This document shows positions 8,335 to 17,579 of a DNA stretch of 64,000 nt, in pieces. Every line of letters starts with the position of its first letter. Positions within the stretch are counted from its first letter, which is position 1. The notes below the pieces were generated by a model, which searched no databases, was not told the DNA's origin, and worked only from the letters and a program-made list of their open reading frames with translations. This DNA is from Betaproteobacteria bacterium (GTDB taxonomy: Bacteria; Pseudomonadota; Gammaproteobacteria; Burkholderiales; SHXO01), in contig JANXRW010000031.1 of NCBI GenBank assembly GCA_025356655.1, forward strand, positions 1-64,000, written 5' to 3'. The position numbers and the translations under genes were made by a program.

Positions 8335-9537
8335 ATGGCAGAGGTGAGCGGCAGGGCCAAGGAGCTTGGCACCGAGAATGCCTTCGTGGTTCTGGCTGAG
8401 GTCAACGGGTTGCTGCGCCAGGGGCGCGACATCGTCTCCTTCTGCATCGGACAGCCGGACTTTCCCACGCCCGTCAACATCCAGGACGCGGCAGTGCAGG
8501 CCATCCGCTCGGGCAAGCATGGCTACACGCCGTCGGCCGGTATCCTGGAACTGCGCCAGGCCGTGGCCGCTAGCATGGGGCGGCTGCGCGGGCTGGAGAT
8601 CGATCCGGACGAGGTCGTGGTGGCCGCCGGTGCGAAGCCCTTCATCGGTTACACGATCATGACCGTGACCGATCACGGCGCGGGCGACGAGGTGATCTAC
8701 CCGAACCCTGGGTTCCCCATCTACGAGTCTCAGATCAAGGCCATGGGTGCGGTGCCCGTGCCGCTACAACTGCGCGAATCCCGCGCCTTCAACTTTGACC
8801 CGCAGGAACTCGCCGCCAAGATCACGCCGCGGACCAAGCTCGTGATTCTGAACTCCCCCCATAATCCCACGGGGGGCCTGATCTCGCGACGGGACATGGA
8901 GGAGATCGCCGCGGTGCTGCGCCAACACGAACACGTGTGGATCTTCGCTGACGAGATCTATGCCCGCCTGGTCTACGACGGCGAGTTTTGCTCCATTGCA
9001 GCCATGCCGGGCATGCGCAGCCGCACCATCATCGCCGACGGCGCCTCTAAAACCTGGGCTATGACCGGATGGCGCCTGGGTTTTGCGGCTAACCGTACGC
9101 TCGCGCCCTACTTCACCAACTGGGTGACGAACACCGAGTCCTGCGCCTCGCAGATCAGCCAATGGGCCGGCGTGGAAGCACTCAACGGACCTCAGGACGA
9201 GGCCGAACGCATGCGCGGGATTTTCCACGAACGCCGGGATCTAATCGTTTCCCTGCTCAACGAGGTGCCCGGGATTACTTGCCAGAGCCCAGGTGGTGCC
9301 TTCTACGTATGGCCGAACGTGACCGGTGCCTGTGAACTGGTGGGGGCGCGGGATTCCGAGGAGTTCCGCTCGCGGCTGCTCTACGAAGCGGGCGTGGCGG
9401 TGCTCGCAGATATCCACTTTGGACCGCGTGTGCTGGGCGAAGGCCAGCACATTCGATTCAGCTACGCCGCCTCCAACGACGCCATTCGCAACGGCGTGCA
9501 GCGCATCGCGGATTTCATCGCGCGCAATCGCGTCTGA
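8335..9537 (+). CDS. class I/II pyridoxal-phosphate aminotransferase
   Basis: A 400-residue fold-type I PLP enzyme. Landmarks are the substrate Gly loop GQPDFPTP, KHGYTPSAGI, NSPHNPTGG with Asn177, DEIYARL with Asp206 and Tyr209, and the Schiff-base lysine Lys239 in SKTWAMTGWRLG. The length and motifs fit the aspartate/aromatic aminotransferase (type I gamma) group. The start is the ATG after CTGAGGAGTTGAG. It sits alone between an upstream terminator and a convergent molybdenum hydroxylase operon, so the neighbours do not indicate its amino-acid substrate. Confidence 0.92.
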   Translation: MAEVSGRAKELGTENAFVVLAEVNGLLRQGRDIVSFCIGQPDFPTPVNIQDAAVQAIRSGKHGYTPSAGILELRQAVAASMGRLRGLEIDPDEVVVAAGAKPFIGYTIMTVTDHGAGDEVIYPNPGFPIYESQIKAMGAVPVPLQLRESRAFNFDPQELAAKITPRTKLVILNSPHNPTGGLISRRDMEEIAAVLRQHEHVWIFADEIYARLVYDGEFCSIAAMPGMRSRTIIADGASKTWAMTGWRLGFAANRTLAPYFTNWVTNTESCASQISQWAGVEALNGPQDEAERMRGIFHERRDLIVSLLNEVPGITCQSPGGAFYVWPNVTGACELVGARDSEEFRSRLLYEAGVAVLADIHFGPRVLGEGQHIRFSYAASNDAIRNGVQRIADFIARNRV

Positions 9538-9543
9538 GCGGCC

Positions 9544-9609
9544 CCCACCGGCGCCGCCGAAGGCGGCTGGTGGGAGAGCTTGGCCGAGCCGGGGAGGAGA
9601 ACTCCCCGG
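9544..9609. terminator. two hairpins between convergent genes
   Basis: The first hairpin pairs CCCACC (9544-9549) with GGTGGG (9569-9574), with an inner stem GCCGCC/GGCGGC around GAA. The second pairs CCGGGGA (9589-9595) with TCCCCGG (9603-9609). Neither has a T-run. Their place between a plus- and a minus-strand gene end suggests bidirectional termination. Confidence 0.4.
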
Positions 9610-9624
9610 GATCCTACCGGTTGC

Positions 9625-11876
9625 TTAGTCGCTCATCGTGGCGTTGGGGAAGAAGGGCAGGGTGCGGGTGCGCACCTTGGTTGCCGAGTAACAGGCGTTG
9701 GCCAGTGCCGGGGCGAACGTGGGAACGCCCAGTTCGCCCGCGCCACCGAGCTTGACGGTCCGGTCGGAGAGCGCCGGGTTCGGGATCAGCGCCACCTTCA
9801 CCTGCGGCATCTCGCCCATGCGGATCATCCGGCTGTGGCTGAAGTTGCGGTTCTGCGCCACGCCCTTGAGGAAGGTCTGCCGCCCATAGAGCGTGGCGTT
9901 GAGTCCGTGCACGACACCGCCGATGAGCTGGTGCTCGACGAAGGACGGATTCACGGCCAAGTAGCAGTCCATGACCACAGTCACGTTGTTCACTCTCATG
10001 CGGGTGCTCGTCACGTTGGACACCTCGACCACCTGGGCCACGATGGTGTTGAAGGCCGTGCCGATGGCGATTCCCCGGCCGTGTCCTGCGGCGAGCGGCG
10101 CGTGCCAGTTGCCCAGCGTCGCGGCCTTGTCGAGCACGGCGATCCAACGCGGGTCGGTAAGCAACGAGCGGCGGAACATGTAGGGGTCTTGCCCGGCGGC
10201 CAAAGCCAATTCATCGATCATGCACTCGACGGCGAAGGTATTGAGCGAGGCACCCACCGAACGCCAAAATCCCACCGGGATGGGGGAGGGATGGCTGACC
10301 CATTCCGTCACCGCCGCGCCCAGGTTGTAGGGCAGCGCATGAGCGCCTTCGATGCCTTGGCTGTCGCCGGTGGCCCCCAAGGGGACGCCGCGCTGGCCAA
10401 GGATGGAGGGCGACACGTTGCGGTAGGCCCAGCCGGTGACCTGTCCCGCGGCGTTGAGCCCCGCGCGGGCGTGCATCAGGCCCATGGGGCGGTACTGGTC
10501 ACGGGTAAAGTCCTCCTCCCGCGGCCACATGAGTTTCACGGGCTGTTTCACCACCATACCCACCTGCACCGCCTGGCTGATGAAATCCTGCTCGGCTTTG
10601 CGCCCGAGGCCGCCGCCGAGGAAGGTGGTGTGAATGGTGATCTGGCTCTCCAGCAACCCCGTCAGTTGGACCACGAGGGCGAGTGCGGCCTTGGCCGACT
10701 GCGTCGGCGCGTAGACGTCGCAGCGTACGCCCGGAACGTAATCCACCGTGCAGTTGAGCACCTCCATGCAGGCATGCGAGACATAGGGCAACACGTAGGT
10801 GGCGTCCAGGATCTTGGCCGAGCCCGCGATCGCGGCGGCCGCCGAAGTGGCGTTGCCTTCCACGGTATAGCAGGTCCCCGCCGGGTTGGTACCGCCCGCG
10901 ACGTAAGCGGGAGCGGAGGCGGCAAGCGCCTGCGCCGTGGCAAGGAAGTGGGCGTTGTCCAGGTTGGCGGCGCCAGCCGGAATGTTCCAGGTGACGCTCA
11001 GGTCCTTGGAGGCCTGCCAGGTGTCCCAGGTGTTGTGACCCACCACGGCCACCGCGTTGATTGCGCCCGCCACTTCGGTGCCGCGCCCGGTGCCCGCCGC
11101 CACGGACAGTGGCACCGCCGCCACCATGCCGGAAGGGACGGCCGGAGCGTTGGCGAGCGTGCCGCTAAAGGTCGGACAATGCTTCACCACCGCGTAGAGC
11201 ATGCCTTTCAACTGGATGTCGATGCCGTACTTGGCGCTGCCGTCCACCTTAAGCGGGATGTCCTTGCGGTCCTGGGGCTTGCCGATGGACTTGAACTCGC
11301 TGTCGGCCACCAAAGGTGCGCTCGCGGGCGGCTTGAGCAGGGCAGCCGCGCTGGCAAGCTGGCCGTAGGTGAGGTTCGTGTTCGACGGCGTGTGATGCAC
11401 GACGCCGTTGCTGACAGTAAAGTTGGCTCGCACCAGGTCGGCCTTCTGATTCATTGCCGCGGTGACCAGCATTTCCCGGGCGATGGCCCCGGCATCGCGC
11501 AGTTTCCAGAAGTTGTTGCGCGTGACGCTGCTGCCCACGGTGTTGATGGCGGTGCCAATGGGCGCCACAGCCGCCAGCGTCGGGCCACCCTGCACGATTT
11601 GGATTCGTGCGTAGTCCACCATCAGGTCTTCGCAGAGCACCTGGGCGAGGCCGGAGGCTGAGCCCTGGCCCATGTCGGAGGAGCCGATGGTCAGCGTGAT
11701 GCTCTCGTCGGTACCCACTTGCAGCCAGGAGTTCACCTGGGCGGGAGGGGGGGTGCCTGCGCGTCGCCCGGGCGGGTGAAGGCGGGGAGGAAGAAGCCCA
11801 GCAGCAGGCCGGCGCTGGAGGCGGCAAGGAATTCGCGGCGGCTCACGCCTTCGTTCGGGTTCACGGTTTGGTCCAT
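9625..11876 (-). CDS. iorB: xanthine-oxidase-family molybdenum hydroxylase large subunit (IorB-like), frameshifted
   Basis: Large molybdopterin subunit of a two-subunit hydroxylase (isoquinoline 1-oxidoreductase type), about 750 residues when the frame is repaired. The N-terminus MDQTVNPNEGVSRREFLAAS from ATG 11876 is a twin-arginine signal, so the folded, cofactor-loaded enzyme is probably exported. The frame then breaks in a run of seven C residues (11747-11753 on the minus strand). Adding one C joins it to QVNSWLQVGTDESITLTIGS and the rest of the protein. Later family motifs include SSDMGQGSASGLAQ, TFLGGGLGRKAEQDF, HPSPIPVGFWRSVGAS and the C-terminal GAGELGVPTFAPALANA with the Glu expected at the molybdenum site. 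It lies 41 bases after the iron-sulfur subunit gene. Whether the frameshift is real or a homopolymer sequencing error cannot be decided here. Confidence 0.85.
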
Positions 11877-11917
11877 TGCATCGTTTTCCTGAAAAGATGA
11901 GGGGGTCATGAACGGGA

Positions 11918-12361
11918 TCAAAGGCCGGCGATGGCTTCGCGCATACGCTGGTAGGTGCAGCAAACACAGAGGTTCTGGACCTCGGACGCGATACTGGAGC
12001 CCGTGTGGCCCGCTTGCATGGCGCCCGCCACGCTCATCAGCACGCCCGACTGGCAGTAGCCGCACTGCGGCACTTGGTGCTTGATCCAGGCCACCTGGGC
12101 TGGGTGGGTGCGGTTGGCGGACAAACCCTCGATGGTGACGATGGCCCTGCCCGCGGCAGAGGACACGTCCATATCGCAGGATTTCTCGGGTTGCCCGTCG
12201 ACCAGAACGGTGCAGGCGCCGCAGATTTCGATGCCGCAGCCGTACTTGGTGCCGGTAAGGCCGATCAGGTCACGGATGGCCCAGAGCAGGGGCATGCTCG
12301 GATCGTTCACGGTGATGGTGTGGTTCTGGCCGTTCACGTTCAAGGTTAAGGTCGTGCTCAC
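11918..12361 (-). CDS. iorA: (2Fe-2S)-binding small subunit of molybdenum hydroxylase (IorA-like)
   Basis: A 147-residue electron-transfer subunit carrying two [2Fe-2S] clusters. The plant-ferredoxin cluster is YGCGIEICGACTVLVDG with a distal Cys in PEKSC. The second, helical cluster uses CGYC and CVC in NLCVCCTYQRM. Most relatives read CRCGTY at that point, so there is one additional Cys next to the cluster ligand. The start is GTG 12361, six bases after GAGGAG. With iorB it forms the small-large pair of a periplasmic aldehyde or N-heterocycle hydroxylase that usually donates electrons to a cytochrome c. No cytochrome gene adjoins it. Confidence 0.92.
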   Translation of the reverse strand: MSTTLTLNVNGQNHTITVNDPSMPLLWAIRDLIGLTGTKYGCGIEICGACTVLVDGQPEKSCDMDVSSAAGRAIVTIEGLSANRTHPAQVAWIKHQVPQCGYCQSGVLMSVAGAMQAGHTGSSIASEVQNLCVCCTYQRMREAIAGL

Positions 12362-12549
12362 AGGTGGCTCCTCAAGGGCTTCGTTCAGGTCAAGACTCAG
12401 CCAGCAGCCCCGGAGGGCGACTGGCACGCGCGATGGTAGGCGTCCGGGCTCCGGGTCCCTGGGTTGCGACCCTGAACTCCTGCCTCGTGTGACGTCCCGC
12501 TGCGATGGCGGCGCCGGAATGCTCAGGCCCTCGGGGGCCTCGTGGGATG

Positions 12550-12590
12550 AGGGGGACTTATCTCCCCCTAAGTTGTCCTTTTATGGACAA
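12550..12590 (-). promoter_or_regulatory. two inverted repeats upstream of iorAB
   Basis: AGGGGGA (12550-12556) pairs with TCCCCCT (12563-12569). Just upstream of that, TTGTCC (12573-12578) pairs with GGACAA (12585-12590). CAATCCAT then occurs twice nearby (about 12588-12605). The cluster sits 190-230 bases before the iorA start, in the locally AT-richer gap between iorA and the SDR gene. It is a reasonable operator/promoter candidate for iorAB, with no direct proof. Confidence 0.3.
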
Positions 12591-12670
12591 TCCATGGGCA
12601 ATCCATAGCAAGACGGCGCCGATAGGAAAAGAAATGTAATCTAAATGTTAAATGCGCGGCCGCGCGACCG

Positions 12671-13546
12671 TCAGGGTCGGGCGTCGGGGGATTTGGGCTC
12701 GGGCCGGGAAAGGTCCGTTGGCGCTCGCTCCTGCAGGATATCCTGCAGGCGGGCCTCGACGGAGCGTTTGATGCGCGGGTGGGGGAGGATGTAGAACCGG
12801 TCGTTGATCACCGCGTCGTGAACGCGATCCGCCACGGTTTCTGCCGAGATGCGGCCGGACTCCACGGCATGACGCATTTGTCGATCGCGCTCCAGGTCTT
12901 CCGGCGAGCGATGGCGGTTGGCGTTGCGCAGCGCGGTCGGGCGGTTGCGCTCGGAGTCAGCGATACCGGTGGGCACGAAGGCAGGGCAGAGAAGTGATGC
13001 CCCGATCTGAGCGCCGCGAGCGGCCAGGTCGTGATAGAGACACTCCGTGAGCGTCACCACGGCGTGCTTGGATACGCAGTACACGCCCATGCCGGGCGGC
13101 GAGAGCAAGCCTGCTACCGATGCCGTGTTGACCACATGACACGGCGTGTCCTGGCGCAGCATGATGGGGACGAACACGCGTACGCCGTGCACGACACCCC
13201 AGAGGTTGACGCCCAGAACCCACTCCCAGTCGGCCGTGGTGTGCTCCCACAGGGTGCCGTGGGGCGCAACACCCGCGTTGTTGCATAGGAGGTGTACGCC
13301 GCCGAAGCTGGCCAGGGCTTTCTCTGCGAGACGTTCCACATCCGCCGCACGAGACACATCCGTGCGTATGGCGAGCACGGGCACGCGCGCCTTGAGGAAG
13401 TCGGTTTCCACGCGGCGCAGGGCCTCTTCGTCGATATCGGCGAGCACCAGTTTCATCCCTTCACGGGCGAACCGGCGAGCCATGGCAAGTCCCAGGCCGC
13501 TGGCCCCGCCGGTGATCACCGCGACCTTGTCCTTGAGATCCTTCAT
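12671..13546 (-). CDS. SDR family oxidoreductase
   Basis: A 291-residue short-chain dehydrogenase. TGGASGLG is at 12-19, NNAG at 89-92, Ser143, and YCVSK with Tyr156 and Lys160. The C-terminal 60 residues (SAETVADRVHDAVINDRFYI and following) extend past the Rossmann domain, as in many SDRs annotated alongside fatty-acid or steroid genes. ATG 13546 starts the conserved part; a long open frame upstream is low-complexity and is not used. It is divergent from the phosphotransferase gene at 13779. Confidence 0.9.
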   Translation of the reverse strand: MKDLKDKVAVITGGASGLGLAMARRFAREGMKLVLADIDEEALRRVETDFLKARVPVLAIRTDVSRAADVERLAEKALASFGGVHLLCNNAGVAPHGTLWEHTTADWEWVLGVNLWGVVHGVRVFVPIMLRQDTPCHVVNTASVAGLLSPPGMGVYCVSKHAVVTLTECLYHDLAARGAQIGASLLCPAFVPTGIADSERNRPTALRNANRHRSPEDLERDRQMRHAVESGRISAETVADRVHDAVINDRFYILPHPRIKRSVEARLQDILQERAPTDLSRPEPKSPDARP

Positions 13547-13778
13547 TGCGAACTCGCCCGCAGCATTGCCTCTGTGTTTCCCGGGTTGGACCGCGGCCTC
13601 GCCGCAGTTGCCCCGCGGCGCGAGGGGGTTGGGCGGGTGCGGCGACGACAAGGACGCAATTCTAGCATGGCCGGGTGCCGCCCCCGAGGCCGCGCGGCCG
13701 CACCCGGCGGGCCCGGCATTGCCACGGCGCTCACCGCGATGGTATTCTGCCGCGCAGCCCAAAGACATACGGAAGACC

Positions 13779-14843
13779 ATGCACGAGGAATTCATTGGGA
13801 CCATGGCGGTGCAGGAGAAGCACCGCTTCGACGAGGGGGCTTTGGCGCGCTACTTGTTGGCTGCCAACTTGGCCGGTTTCTCTGGGCCGCTGCGTGTGGA
13901 GCAGTTCCGCGGCGGACAGTCCAACCCCACATTCCTCCTGCGAACCCCGGACAGCGCCTACGTTCTGCGGCGCAAACCGCCCGGCAAACTGTTGCCCTCC
14001 GCGCACGCCGTTGACCGGGAGTTCCGCGTCATCAGCGCCATGCGCCAAGCCGGTATCCCCGTAGCGGCACCGCACCTGTTGTGTGAAGACGAGACCGTCA
14101 TCGGGACCATGTTCTACCTGATGGAGTTCGTTCAGGGGCGGGTTCTGTGGGATCCCACGCTGCCCCAGTGCAGTCGGCCGGAGCGGGCGGCTATTTACGA
14201 CGAGTTGAACCGCGTCATCGCCGCGCTTCACCAGGTGGACTACGCCGCCGTGGGGCTTGCCGACTTCGGTCGCCCGGGCAACTACCTGGAGCGCCAGATC
14301 GGTCGCTGGACGAAGCAGTACCGCGCCTCGGAAACCGAGCGGATCGAGGCCATGGAGAACCTCATCGCATGGCTTCCCGCGCATATTCCCCCGGGCGAGG
14401 ACACCACGGTGGTGCACGGCGACTACCGCCTCGACAACACCCTATTCCACCCCACCGAGCCGCGCATCCTGGCCGTGCTCGACTGGGAGTTGTCCACGCT
14501 GGGACACCCTTTGGCGGACTTCGCCTACAACGCCATGTCTTACCGACTGAGCCCCGGCGAGTTTCGGGGTATCGCCGGCATGGACCTGGCGGCGCTGGGG
14601 ATTCCGTCGGAAGAGGAGTACGTGGCAGCCTACTGCCGCCGCACCGGGCGCGACGGGATTCCCCACTGGGACTACTACCTCGCCTTTAACATGTTCCGCT
14701 TGGCGGGCATCCTCCAGGGCATCATGGGGCGGGTGGTCGACGGAACCGCAGCTAGCGAGCATGCGCTGGAATCGGGCCGTCGCGCCCGGCCCATGGCCGA
14801 GGCGGGCTGGCGGCAGGTCGAACGCATCCTGGCCAAGGGCTGA
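13779..14843 (+). CDS. phosphotransferase family protein (APH/ACAD10-like)
   Basis: A 354-residue kinase-like protein of the aminoglycoside-phosphotransferase/choline-kinase fold. The sequence shows a nucleotide-binding start (FRGGQSNPTFLL, YVLRRKPPGKLL with Lys70), the catalytic loop VVHGDYRLDNTLF at 212-223 (Asp215, Asn220) and the metal Asp235 in LAVLDWELSTLGHP. This subgroup is homologous to the kinase domain of ACAD10/11, which phosphorylates 4-hydroxyacyl-CoAs before beta-oxidation, and it often sits near acyl-CoA dehydrogenases. ATG 13779 follows GGAAG; ATG 13803 is a possible alternative. It is followed by a quinone reductase and a GST gene in the same direction. Confidence 0.9.
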   Translation: MHEEFIGTMAVQEKHRFDEGALARYLLAANLAGFSGPLRVEQFRGGQSNPTFLLRTPDSAYVLRRKPPGKLLPSAHAVDREFRVISAMRQAGIPVAAPHLLCEDETVIGTMFYLMEFVQGRVLWDPTLPQCSRPERAAIYDELNRVIAALHQVDYAAVGLADFGRPGNYLERQIGRWTKQYRASETERIEAMENLIAWLPAHIPPGEDTTVVHGDYRLDNTLFHPTEPRILAVLDWELSTLGHPLADFAYNAMSYRLSPGEFRGIAGMDLAALGIPSEEEYVAAYCRRTGRDGIPHWDYYLAFNMFRLAGILQGIMGRVVDGTAASEHALESGRRARPMAEAGWRQVERILAKG

Positions 14844-14899
14844 GCCCGCCCCCGCGCAGAGCGCTCCCTGGCCGAACTTAACCCGACGGAAAGCAGAAC

Positions 14900-15874
14900 A
14901 TGAAAGCGGTGCTGTGCAAGGAACTGGGCCTGCCGGAGCGGCTAGTCGTGGAGGACGTCGCCTCGCCGAATCCTGGTGCAGGTGAGGTGGTGGTGAGCGT
15001 CAAAGCAGCGGGCGTAAATTTCCCGGACACGTTGATCATCCAGGGGAAATACCAGTTCAAGCCCGCGCTACCCTTTTCTCCGGGGGGCGAGGTGGCAGGG
15101 GTCGTGAAACAGGTGGGCGATGGTGTCACGGGCGTGGTTCCCGGTCAGCGCGTCATCGCTTTCACGACCTACGGCGGCTTTGCGCAGGAAGTAGTGGCTG
15201 AAGCCGGTCGGCTGCTGCCTATCCCCGAGGGGATGGATTTCGTGCCTGCCTCGGCCTTCGTACTCACCTATGGCACCTCTTACCACGCGTTGGTGGACCG
15301 TGCACACATCGCGGCCGGTGAGTCGCTGCTGGTTCTCGGTGCCGCGGGCGGCGTTGGCCTTGCCGCCGTGCAGATTGGCAAGGCGCTGGGCGCGCGCGTG
15401 ATCGCGGCGGCCTCCACGGACGAGAAACTCGCGGTGTGCAAGGCCAACGGTGCCGACGAACTCGTCAATTACAAGAGCCAGGATCTGCGTTCGCGGGTCA
15501 AGGAGATCACCGGCGGGCGTGGCGTGGACGTGGTCTACGATGCGGTGGGTGGGACCTATTCCGAGGCGGCGTTGCGCGACATGGCCTGGGGCGGACGCTT
15601 CCTGGTCGTAGGTTTCGCGGCTGGGGAAATACCCCGCATTCCGCTCAACCTCACCCTGCTCAAGGGGTGTTCGGTCGTCGGTGTATTTTGGGGAAACTTT
15701 ACGCGCTTCGAGCCAGAGCGCAGCGCGCACAACCTGCAGGTGCTCAGCCAGTGGTTCTCCGAGGGCAAGGTGCGGCCTCACATCCACGCTACTTACCCAC
15801 TGGAGCAGGCTGCCGACGCTCTGAACGACATCATGCAGGCGCGCGTCACGGGCAAGGTGGTATTGGTCCCCTGA
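14900..15874 (+). CDS. NADPH:quinone oxidoreductase family protein
   Basis: A 324-residue zinc-independent medium-chain reductase. The catalytic domain begins MKAVLCKELGLPERLVVED. The motif VKAAGVNFPDTLIIQGKYQ is diagnostic of quinone-oxidoreductase-like MDRs, and the NADPH fold shows GAAGGVG at 147-153. In the second half, YDAVGGTYSEAALRDMAWGG and ARVTGKVVLVP match the group. It lies 56 bases after the phosphotransferase and 31 bases before the GST gene, so it is probably the middle gene of a three-gene operon that reduces an enone or quinone intermediate. Confidence 0.92.
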   Translation: MKAVLCKELGLPERLVVEDVASPNPGAGEVVVSVKAAGVNFPDTLIIQGKYQFKPALPFSPGGEVAGVVKQVGDGVTGVVPGQRVIAFTTYGGFAQEVVAEAGRLLPIPEGMDFVPASAFVLTYGTSYHALVDRAHIAAGESLLVLGAAGGVGLAAVQIGKALGARVIAAASTDEKLAVCKANGADELVNYKSQDLRSRVKEITGGRGVDVVYDAVGGTYSEAALRDMAWGGRFLVVGFAAGEIPRIPLNLTLLKGCSVVGVFWGNFTRFEPERSAHNLQVLSQWFSEGKVRPHIHATYPLEQAADALNDIMQARVTGKVVLVP

Positions 15875-15905
15875 TCGCGGCTTAAGCCCAACGGAGAATT
15901 CTGCA

Positions 15906-16694
15906 ATGCTCACGCTCTATCACCACCCGCTGTCGGCCTTCGTCATGAAGGTAAAAATCGCCCTACACGAGAAGGGCCTCCCCTTCCAAGCGGTGCTGCC
16001 CAACGATTTTATGATGGGCACCACGCAAAGCGAGTTCATTGCCTCTAGCCCGCGAGCCGAGATCCCCGCGCTCGTCGACGGGGATTTCAGCCTCTTCGAC
16101 TCCACCATCATCCTGGAGTACCTGGAGGACAAGTGGCCGCAGCCGGCGCTGTTGCCCGTGGGCGCTGCCGAGCGCGCGCGCGTGCGCATGATCGAAGAAG
16201 TCATGGACACGCAGTACGAGCCCAATAACTGGGGGCAGGGCGAGGTGCTACGGTTTCGGCGGGCGACCGGGGAGCAGGCGGAGCGCATGGTCGCTTTCGC
16301 GCGCGCCAACATCGCCGGGTTGCAAACCTGGCTCGAGGCCCAGTTGGGCGACAGGACCTGGTTCAATGGCGAGCACTTCGGCTGGGGTGACGTGGCCGTG
16401 GCTCCCTACGTGGCTCGCTCTGTGGCCAGCGGCCAGCCGCCGGCACCAGGGTCGCGCCTCGAGGCGTGGTTCGCCCGGGTCATGGCGCGGCCGACAGTGG
16501 CCCAGGTCGTCGAGGAGATGAAGCAGGTCATCGCCGCCATGCCGGATATGGCGGAATTGCTCGCAAAGGGCCAAGTGCGCCGCCAGTATCGCGACCACCG
16601 ATTGGAGTGGATGATCGCGGCAGGGGGGATCTCCATCGTGGGCGATGGCCTCGAGAAGGGCAACATCCGGCTCAGCCGACGCGTTGGCTCCTGA
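15906..16694 (+). CDS. glutathione S-transferase family protein
   Basis: A 262-residue protein with a thioredoxin-like N-terminal domain (LTLYHHPLSAFVMKVKIAL, ... SPRAEIPALVDGDF, FDSTIILEYLED) that binds glutathione through the Pro-Ala-Leu and Asp-Ser loops. A helical C-terminal domain holds LEAQLGDRTWFNGEHFGWGDVAVAPYV with the N-capping box. It is longer than typical GSTs by about 40 residues, with an extra C-terminal tail. As the last gene after a kinase-like protein and a quinone reductase, it may open a ring or conjugate an electrophile, but this is inference. Confidence 0.88.
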   Translation: MLTLYHHPLSAFVMKVKIALHEKGLPFQAVLPNDFMMGTTQSEFIASSPRAEIPALVDGDFSLFDSTIILEYLEDKWPQPALLPVGAAERARVRMIEEVMDTQYEPNNWGQGEVLRFRRATGEQAERMVAFARANIAGLQTWLEAQLGDRTWFNGEHFGWGDVAVAPYVARSVASGQPPAPGSRLEAWFARVMARPTVAQVVEEMKQVIAAMPDMAELLAKGQVRRQYRDHRLEWMIAAGGISIVGDGLEKGNIRLSRRVGS

Positions 16695-16752
16695 GGCCCT
16701 CGCCGGAGAACTCACGGCAGGTGGCTTGGGGTGAGTCTGCGGGGGGGGGCGC

Positions 16753-17505
16753 GTGCTGGCGCTCTGCCTGGTGTTGGTCCTGGTGGCGTTTACCAGCCTC
16801 CGCGACAAGTGGCGTAGTACGTCCTGGCGCGAGTCCCTGCAGGTGGCGGTTTTCCCCATTGCGGCCGACGGCTCCGCAGTCACCGCCGACTACGTGGCGA
16901 ATTTGCGGGCTGAGTCCTTCGGCGCCGTGGAAAGCTTTTTTGCCCAGGAGGCTGCGCGCTACCGAGTCGGCCTCGAAAACCCCGTCTCTGTGTCCCTGGG
17001 AAAGCGCCTGACCGAACGACCACCCGCCCCGCCCGCGGGAGGCAACGCCGCGCAGGCCGTCCTTTGGAGCCTGCAGATGCGCTTCTGGGCGCTAGGCCAT
17101 GGGGAGGTGACGGGCGGGCCGCCACCGCAGGTGCGCCTGTACCTTCTGTTCCATGACCCCGCCCGGTCGCCTCGCTTGGCCCATTCACTTGGCCTGGAGA
17201 AGGGGCTCCTTGGGGTGGTGCAGGTCTTCGCCACGGCGACTCAGGAGGCACAGAATAACGTGGTGATCGCGCACGAATTGCTGCACACCCTCGGTGCGAC
17301 CGACAAGTACGACCCGCGAACCGGCTTCCCGCTCTACCCTGACGGGTATGCCGAGTCGGCCCGCGAGCCGCGGTTCCCGCAGGAGTTCGCGGAGCTCATG
17401 GGCGGACGGATTCCCCTCTCGGCAGTCCAGGCGGCCATCCCCGAGGGCCTGCAACAGGTTCTGGTCGGGTACCGAACAGCCCAGGAGATTCGCTGGACCG
17501 ACTAG
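16753..17505 (+). CDS. putative membrane-anchored metzincin-like metalloprotease
   Basis: A 250-residue protein I do not recognise by name. A hydrophobic N-terminal segment (1-14) could be an uncleaved signal or anchor. At 174-184 it reads HELLHTLGATD, which is the HExxHxxGxxD zinc-binding pattern of metzincin-type proteases with Asp as third ligand, followed by KYDPRTGFPLYPDGY. GTG 16753 is the only start in this frame. It comes straight after a run of nine G. If the run had eight, an upstream GTG at 16731 with better ribosome-site context would add VSLRGGR, a proper basic N-region for the hydrophobic helix. The true start may therefore be hidden by a homopolymer error or by slippage. The neighbours (GST, sugar-acid dehydratase) do not suggest its substrate. 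Confidence 0.65.
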   Translation: MLALCLVLVLVAFTSLRDKWRSTSWRESLQVAVFPIAADGSAVTADYVANLRAESFGAVESFFAQEAARYRVGLENPVSVSLGKRLTERPPAPPAGGNAAQAVLWSLQMRFWALGHGEVTGGPPPQVRLYLLFHDPARSPRLAHSLGLEKGLLGVVQVFATATQEAQNNVVIAHELLHTLGATDKYDPRTGFPLYPDGYAESAREPRFPQEFAELMGGRIPLSAVQAAIPEGLQQVLVGYRTAQEIRWTD

Positions 17506-17579
17506 GGCGCGCGACTGAGGCACGAACCAGGGCCGTCGCCCGGAGGCGGCGGCCACCAACGTAAGGAGTGACGGTTTCC

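Noticed and set aside
9580-11661. A 693-residue open frame on the plus strand opposite iorB
   Set aside because: It is antisense to a well-supported gene, has no ribosome site or motif and is explained by the high GC content that keeps the opposite frames open.
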